From: Lingula anatina
Taxonomy: Eukaryota > Brachiopoda > Lingulata > Lingulida > Lingulidae
Assembly (NCBI RefSeq): GCF_001039355.2
Contig: NW_019775585.1
Span: 160,738-200,812 of the forward strand
Length of the DNA: 40,075 nucleotides
Direction of reading: 5' to 3'
Below the pieces are notes generated by a model. It ran no database searches. It was not told the DNA's origin and was given only the letters and a program-made list of their open reading frames with translations. The stretch's first letter is position 1; each line of letters begins with the position of its first letter. Made by a program: the position numbers and the translations under genes. Positions 33,790-40,075 of this stretch are shown one piece after another.

Positions 33790-34001
33790 CCCCATTTCCA
33801 TAGATTAGATCGACCTACTTTGGATCGACCTAACTCCCTGGGGGTTCGCGCTGAATAGCTGTCAGCCGGGCGGACACGAAAGTTAATTGCCCCTTACGGC
33901 TTGTAGTGGGCGGGGACGGACACTTAAGGGGGATTATCTGACGGTAGTCTGGTGAGACTCCCCGCGGTGATAGATCGATCTAAAGTTGTGGGAATAGACC
34001 C
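33790..34001 (+). mobile_element. GATCGATC-ended MITE, copy C, 212 bp
   Basis: It is the same orientation and length class as copy B, with about 17 substitutions and one indel between them. It starts CCCCATTTCCATAGATTAG and ends GTTGTGGGAATAGACCC. The flanks TTGCA and TTGGA match at four of five positions. Most differences from B are A in B and G in C on this strand. The three copies show that this family is multicopy and was recently active, since B and C have barely diverged. Confidence 0.87.
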
Positions 34002-34030
34002 TTGGATACTGTGACTGGCATGGATGTAAT

Positions 34031-34055
34031 GGGGAGGAGATAGGGAGGGGAGGGG
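34031..34055 (+). other. G-rich tract with G-quadruplex potential
   Basis: GGGG, GGG, GGGG and GGGG occur within 25 bases, with loops of 8, 1 and 1. The first loop is slightly longer than the usual limit of seven. It lies 30 bases after the end of MITE copy C. Confidence 0.45.
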
Positions 34056-34236
34056 AAACGGAATCTCCGGACTGAAAGCTTATCAACAGGAAGGTTCCTT
34101 GGCCTTACTCTTTTGAGATAAAATTCCTTTTACGCAAACGCGGTGGATAATTTGAGTCAATAAATACTTTTGTTGTAAACCATAAATGAATCTGTCAAAA
34201 ACATTTACACATTTTACAAATTTTTAAGTTGTAATT

Positions 34237-34404
34237 CAGGCCCGTAGCCAGCAATTTCAAAAGGGGGGTTCGTTTTCTGAAAAAGTGGACCTTTTTCCGT
34301 AAAAACATCATGTACCTACATCAAATTTTACCCAGAGCGGACCTTTTCCCAGCAAAAGGGGCGGTTCTTTCGAACCCCCCGAACCCCCCCTGGCTACGGG
34401 CCTG
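34237..34404. mobile_element. hAT-like MITE, 168 bp, 5-bp target duplication TAATT
   Basis: CAGGCCCGTAGCCAG at 34237-34251 pairs perfectly with the complement of 34390-34404; this is a classic animal hAT-type terminus. TAATT precedes and follows it (34232-34236 and 34405-34409). Inside, GTGGACCTTTTTCC and GCGGACCTTTTCCC form a subterminal direct repeat, and GGGGGGTTCG near the left end is echoed in complement at the right. It is non-coding. Confidence 0.9.
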
Positions 34405-34771
34405 TAATTCTTATTGGTATATCTCTTTGAACAACAATCTATGTCTAAAATTAATTATGCTTTACTAAAAGGAGGCTAGGTGGATGTATCAGCATTGGAA
34501 AAAAAGGTAGTTCAGAGATCACAGAATTGATTTGACAGAAGAGAAAAAACAGACTGGCATCAGGCAGTTAGATAAGTAGAGATATTTTTGGTGCTTCTGT
34601 GTAAAAGTGTGTTCATGGCTAATTTACAATATATCTTATTTTGGCATTTGTATGAAATCTGGATTATTATATGATTACTCAAACACTTTTCTCAGAGTAA
34701 TTGCATTGTCAGTTGAGTACTGTAAAAATTTGCAATGGTAAATATCACAGAAAGGCGTACATTAGATTGTG

Positions 34772-34806
34772 AAAAAACAAAAAAAAAATAACAAAAAAAA
34801 AAAAAA
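34772..34806. repeat. A-rich tract
   Basis: Interrupted poly-A of about 35 bases. No target duplication or retrotransposon body was found next to it. From 34810 to 35360 I see nothing else. Confidence 0.85.
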
Positions 34807-35360
34807 GATTGAGAAAAAATATCAGTGTCTTTTTGATTAAACCGAGCACAAGTGTTCCTGAACTAAGACAGATGATTCATTCAGTGGGTAGCCCCCATCC
34901 CCCATGTAGTCTTGTGGAAGGAAATTGTGATGTCAAAAGAAGGAGCTGTTGCCAGTGTCAGAGCAGGTGAACAGGAAATAGAGAGGCATGTCGGACAGGT
35001 GTATCCCCAGCTCGCTACCTTATTATCTACCTGCTGCTTATTTGCTGGATTACATATACAGGGAATGATACATAGACTTGCTGATCTGATTTACATAGAC
35101 TACAGTTGATATGTTATAAGTCATTATTGTCAGATTTTTTTTCATATAACACAATCATGTCTATGATTTCTTTATTTATTGTTCGAAATAGCTCGGTTAT
35201 GCCAGGATCAGTTTATGTTAACCGTTACTGAATTGGAAGATAGGAGTCGTGAGCTGACCGTGCCTAAGCGTTTGTTTTTTGGTTTTAACATATACATCTG
35301 AAGTAACTGAATAAACTGATAATTAGCATGGCATAAGGTGGGTTCTGCAAAAATATTATA

Positions 35361-37586
35361 TTTCACTAGCTTATATATAATTAAAGATTTTTAATGCCTA
35401 ACATTGCCCAGCCAATGGCTGGTCCCATCCTATCTGAGCTGAATGCTGGAAAATTTTTCGTTTTATCATATTCCTAAAAAAATTGAAATGTAATATTGTT
35501 TTTTTGTTAAATGAATGCTTGATTTAGCTCAGCATAATGATATGGTTTAAAGCGTTTAATGTAAATGGAATTTTTTCATAGTCTGAACCCAGTGTGTTTT
35601 ATTAGGAAGTGTGTATTAACATTACTGGAGCAGCTCTAAGTTGGTATCTGCACTGCTTCACAAAGAGAGTTTCCGAGCGTGACAGTTATTAATTTGTTGC
35701 TCTGTGATAGAATCAGATGAAAGTAGCCTAAATGAACCGAGAGCTTTTACGAGCTGATCGGCAATTTCCGTTCACCCTCTGCATTGCAAATTACAAAAAT
35801 AATGAACTAGAGCTGTGCTCATGATACAGTACAAAATTCCCACTGAACTTGATGTGTTAATTCTTTTCTGACACCAAGTGATGTGATCTGTTTTCTTTGT
35901 CTTTTGGTATGGATGGCACCTTCTAAAACAGAAAAATGATTTGAAAGACGTGTTTACAAAGAGTCATGCAAAAGCCTATAGATGTTCAACTCCTCATATA
36001 ACTGAATTATTATTTCTTTCAAATCTATCAATGGAATAAGATGAATGTCTGTATAGCATTACATCACATCTGTGTACTGCATGTAAAATAACATATATTG
36101 GCTTGTATTGTGACAATGGCAACTACTGGCTGACTTTGGTGAGGAAAAAAGGAATTGTCACTGATAAAATTTCTCAAAGTAATTAATTTGTTTTTAAAGT
36201 CCTGAAATTTTGATAACTAAGTTTTAAATAGAGAGTTGAGTTTGAGGCAGATTAGTTCATTTAAGATATGTTACCATTGTATTGCCAAAAAGGTAAACTA
36301 AATATTAACTGTAAAGGTATCCTGCAGTGATTTTTTCTTCAATACTGTAAGAGCGAAAGACTCATTCGTAAGTTATCATATCAACATCTTCTGGCAAATG
36401 TTAAAAATAATTTTGTCTCCCCTGGATGATGTTTGCAGAAGTAGAAACAAATCAAGCATGTCGTTATCTAATATTATGTGACAGCTGCAGCAATTGAAGT
36501 GAGTGTATTTCTGCTGCAGATAGCACAGAGTGGAGGAGTATTAATAAACCCAGATTGGGGAAAAAAAAAAACAATTAATTGGATCTGGATAGAGTTACAG
36601 CATTTCAATTTCCAAAGCATAGGGACAGATGGGGAAGACATTAGTTTGGATATAAATTCATTAAGTACTGGTGGCATTTGGGTGTTTTTTATGCAAGTTG
36701 GCTTCGAATTTCAATGTGCACTGAAAATTTTGAACAGAAATAAATGCTGCAGTTTTTGTAGAGAATCAGGTGATACCGTAGCTTTTTATAAAAGAATAAC
36801 TAGCTTGTGTGATGATGATACAATATTGATTGTATAATTGTTTTGCACTTGTGATGGTGGATTTATGAACTGATAGCCAGGTAGTGGTATATTCTAGATT
36901 ACAATATATGTAGGTAGGCCACAGTTTCATTTAAAAAGCACCATTTACACCCATAGTCTTTCCACTATCACACACTATCACACAGGACTTACATAAGTAC
37001 ATGAATGAGGTACATGATAACTGCTTGTTATCATTTTGATGACACCTCTTTTTAACTGAATATATTTCATAGCATGATGTATATTTTTAGTATGACAAAT
37101 CGGCTACATGATAACTCTATATATATGTATATCATCATTTCGATACCATCTCCCCGTTAAACAGAAAAGGATTCATATAATGAAGCATTAGCTTATACCA
37201 CCATATTACATGCGAAGTGAAATTTAATGCAAGGTGAGTCTTTGTTATCACCTGATACAGGTGTGCATCTTACCTGGATATAATGAGTTGTAATGACAAT
37301 GATGATCAGCTATATGATAGAGGTGACAGATGGAGAAGACATCGGGCACTGACTTGAACAGAAGGACTGGACTTTCAAGGGGCACTTTGCTGGACAGTTT
37401 GTGGACGTAGTGCCAATACAGTGGACAATCGGAGATTGTTGAAGAGAGACTGACAGCCAGTGGACATTATTTGCAAGTATGCTGTCTTAAAAGATAGGAT
37501 CAGTGACCTGTATAGGACTGTTATTAGAAGAGTTATGGCACTGGGAGGATTTTGTCCTGGACTTTATTTAGTTGGACATACTGACA
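35361..37586 (+). repeat. Large tandem duplication, copy 1 (2226 bp)
   Basis: This segment, beginning TTTCACTAGCTTATATA and ending TTGGACATACTGACA, is repeated almost entirely from 37591 onwards. By eye there are about 28 substitutions and a handful of indels, roughly 1.3 % divergence. No frame is conserved between the copies in a way that suggests coding. Copy 1 ends exactly at the N at 37587. The most likely origin is overlapping, unmerged contig ends or two haplotypes; a true tandem duplication is the alternative. Confidence 0.95.
35555..35920. promoter_or_regulatory. Candidate conserved element inside the duplicated segment
   Basis: TGACAG (35680-35685) runs directly into TTATTAATTTG, and ATTGCAAAT (35783-35791) is an octamer-like POU site followed by TTACAAAAATAATG with a SOX-like core. 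GAGCTTTTACGAGCTGATCGG lies between. The block differs from its partner (about 37785-38145) at only one position between 35556 and 35916. This is fewer than elsewhere in the duplication. Regulatory function is inferred. Confidence 0.3.
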
Positions 37587-37587
37587 N
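37587..37587. other. Single N at the duplication junction
   Basis: The ambiguous base falls exactly between the end of copy 1 and the start of copy 2. This is what a scaffold gap reduced to one N would look like. The only other N in the window is at 5673, where no flanking duplication is seen. Confidence 0.9.
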
Positions 37588-37590
37588 ATT

Positions 37591-39845
37591 TTTCACTAGC
37601 TTATATATAATTAAAGATTTTTAATGCCTAACATTGCCCAGCCAATGGCTGGTTCATCCTATCTGAGTTGAATGCTGGAAAATTTTTTGTTTTATCATAT
37701 ACGTAAAAAAATTGAAATGTAATATTGTTTTTTGTTAAATGAATGCTTGATTTAGCTCAGCATAATGATATGGTTTAAAGCGTTTAATGCAAATGGAATT
37801 TTTTCATAGTCTGAACCCAGTGTGTTTTATTAGGAAGTGTGTATTAACATTACTGGAGCAGCTCTAAGTTGGTATCTGCACTGCTTCACAAAGAGAGTTT
37901 CCGAGCGTGACAGTTATTAATTTGTTGCTCTGTGATAGAATCAGATGAAAGTAGCCTAAATGAACCGAGAGCTTTTACGAGCTGATCGGCAATTTCCGTT
38001 CACCCACTGCATTGCAAATTACAAAAATAATGAACTAGAGCTGTGCTCATGATACAGTACAAAATTCCCACTGAACTTGATGTGTTAATTCTTTTCTGAC
38101 ACCAAGTGATGTGATCTGTTTTCTTTGTCTTTTGGTATGGATGACACCTTCTAAAACAGAAAAATGATTTGTAAGACGTGTTTACAAAGAGTCATGCAAA
38201 AGCCTATAGATGTTCAACTCCTCATATAACTGAATTATTATTTCTTTCAAATCTATCAATGGAATAAGATGAATGTCTGTATAGCATTACATCACATCTG
38301 TGTACTGCATGTAAAATAACATATATTGGCTTGTATTGTGACAATGGCAACTACTGGCTGACTTTGGTTGGGAAAAAAGGAATTGTCACTGATAAAATTT
38401 CTCAAAGTAATTAATTTGTTTTTAAAGTCCTGAAATTTTGATTACTAAGTTTTAAATAGAGAGTTGAGTTTGAGGCAGATTAGTTCATTTAAGATATGTT
38501 ACCATTGTATTGCCAAAAAGGTAAACTAAATATTAACTGTAAAGGTATCCTGCAGTGATTTTTTCTTCAATACTGTAAGAGCGAAAGACTCATTCGTAAG
38601 TTATCATATCAACATCTTCTGGCAAATGTTAAAAATAATTTTGTCTCCCCTGGATGATGTTTGCAGAAGTAGAAACAAATCAAGCATGTCGTTATCTAAT
38701 ATTATGTGACAGCTGCAGCAATTGAAGTGAGTGTATTTCTGCTGCAGATAGCACAGAGTGGAGGAGTATTAATAAACCCAGATTGGGAAAGAAAAAAAAA
38801 ACAATTAATTGGATCTGGATAGAGTTACAGCATTTCAATTTCCAAAGCATAGGGACAGATGGGGAAGACATTAGTTTGGATATAAATTCATTAAGTACTG
38901 GTGGCATTTGGGTGTTTTTTATGCAAGTTGGCTTCGAATTTCAATGTGGACTGAAAATTGCACATGGACAAAGGTGGCATTTTTAACAGAAATAAAGGCT
39001 GCAGTTTTTGTAGAAGATCAGGTGATACCGTAGCTTTTTATAAAAGAATAACTAGCTTGTGTGATGATGATACAATATTGATTGTATAATTGTTTTGCAC
39101 TTGTGATGGTGGATTTATGAACTGATAGCCAGGCAGTGGTATATTCTAGATTACAATATATGTAGGTAGACCACAGTTTCATTTAAAAAGCACCATTTAC
39201 ACCCATAGTCTTTCCACTATCACACACTATCACACAGGACTTACATAAGTACATGAATGAGGTACATGATAACTGCTTGTTATCATTTTGATGACATCTC
39301 TTTTCAACTGAATATATTTCATAGCATGATGTATATTTTTAGTATGACAAATCGGCTACATGATAACTCTATATATATATATATGTATATCATCATTTTG
39401 ATACCATCTCCCCGTTAAACAGAAAAGGATTCATATAATGAAGCATTAGCTTATACCACCATATTACATGCGAAGTGAAATTTAATGCAAGGCGAGTCTT
39501 TGTTATCACCTGATACAGGTGTGCATCTTACCTGGATATAATGAGCTGTAATGACAATGATGATCAGCTATATGATAGAGGTGACAGATGGAGAAGACAT
39601 CGGGCACTGACTTGAACAGAAGGACTGGACTTTCAAGGGGCACTTTGCTGGACAGTTTGTGGACGTAGTGCCAATACAGTGGACAATCGGAGATTGTTGA
39701 AGAGAGACTGACAGCCAGTGAACATTATTTGCAAGTATGCTGTCTTAAAAGATAGGATCAGTGACCTGTATAGGACTGTTATTAGAAGAGTTATGGCACT
39801 GGGAGGATTTTGTCCTGGACTTTATTTAGTTGGACATACTGATAA
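37591..39845 (+). repeat. Large tandem duplication, copy 2 (2255 bp)
   Basis: It aligns with copy 1 at an offset of 2230 bases at the start. The main structural difference is near 38960-38984, where about 25 bases (GCACATGGACAAAGGTGGCA and a T run) replace TTG, a net gain of about 22. A TA dinucleotide tract near 39370 is also longer by several units. Unlike copy 1, it continues into unique sequence after 39845. Confidence 0.95.
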
Positions 39846-40051
39846 ATGTTGAGTAATGACGATACTCTTGGTATTTCAACAGTGTTAATTAACACATACA
39901 TAGGTCTGCTCATGTTTGCATACTCTACCAGTTAGAATATATGTGCAACCACATCATGAATGCAACATGAGGGAATTTGAAATTGTAATGGATAATGTCT
40001 TACAGCAGTAATATGTATAGTTTAAAAATCAGTATCTAAATGAAAAATCAA

Positions 40052-40075
40052 TTTTTTTTTTTTTTTTTTTTTTTT
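40052..40075. repeat. T24 homopolymer at the window end
   Basis: At least 24 Ts reach the last base. The tract could be a simple homopolymer or the complement of a retroelement poly-A tail; what follows is not visible. Confidence 0.9.

Noticed and set aside
34772-34806. Poly-A tail of a SINE or LINE
   Set aside because: No target duplication, tRNA-like promoter boxes or reverse-transcriptase fragment could be seen next to it.
36478-36837. 119-codon frame present in part in both duplicate copies
   Set aside because: The second copy carries an indel and an insertion near 38960 that change and end the frame, and the minus-strand frame over the same bases is equally long. There is no sign of coding constraint.

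Overview
The window looks like about 40 kb of nuclear DNA from a multicellular animal, most likely a marine invertebrate with a repeat-rich, polymorphic genome. The base composition is AT-rich, open frames are short and random-looking, there are many (CA), (CT) and (AT) microsatellites, and several families of short non-autonomous DNA transposons (MITEs) are present. I see no bacterial operons, no convincing full-length protein gene, no tRNA or rRNA, no CRISPR and no virus. The species cannot be named from the sequence.

Left edge (1-1160): the only place with hints of a gene, reading leftwards. A promoter-like block (1125-1160) combines a ZNF143/THAP11-type motif with an ETS core. Left of it a minus-strand frame opens at 987 with a plausible start context, and further minus-strand open segments lie at 306-440 and 1-120. 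A TA-flanked MITE (557-840) has landed directly downstream of the first open segment. The gene is not identified, and its exon structure is tentative.

Middle (1160-35350): non-coding DNA carrying at least nine MITEs in four groups. These are: three PIF/Harbinger-like copies (1401, 2051, 26694); a TTAA-flanked composite with a perfect palindrome at its centre (6792-7140); two hAT-like elements of exactly 168 bp, each with a perfect 5-bp target duplication (17269, 34237); and three copies of a GATCGATC-ended foldback family (22968, 24094, 33790). Between them are blocks of more complex sequence with clustered homeodomain, SOX, PBX-MEIS and TCF-type motifs (5090-5440, 11740-11900, 17990-18380, 18540-18670, 31600-31740). 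The pattern fits a large intron or regulatory desert of a developmental gene, but this is inference.

Right edge (35361-39845): a 2.2-kb segment present twice in direct tandem, about 1.3 % diverged by eye, with a single N exactly at the junction. This is most simply two overlapping, unmerged contig ends or haplotypes rather than a biological duplication. The window then ends in a T homopolymer.
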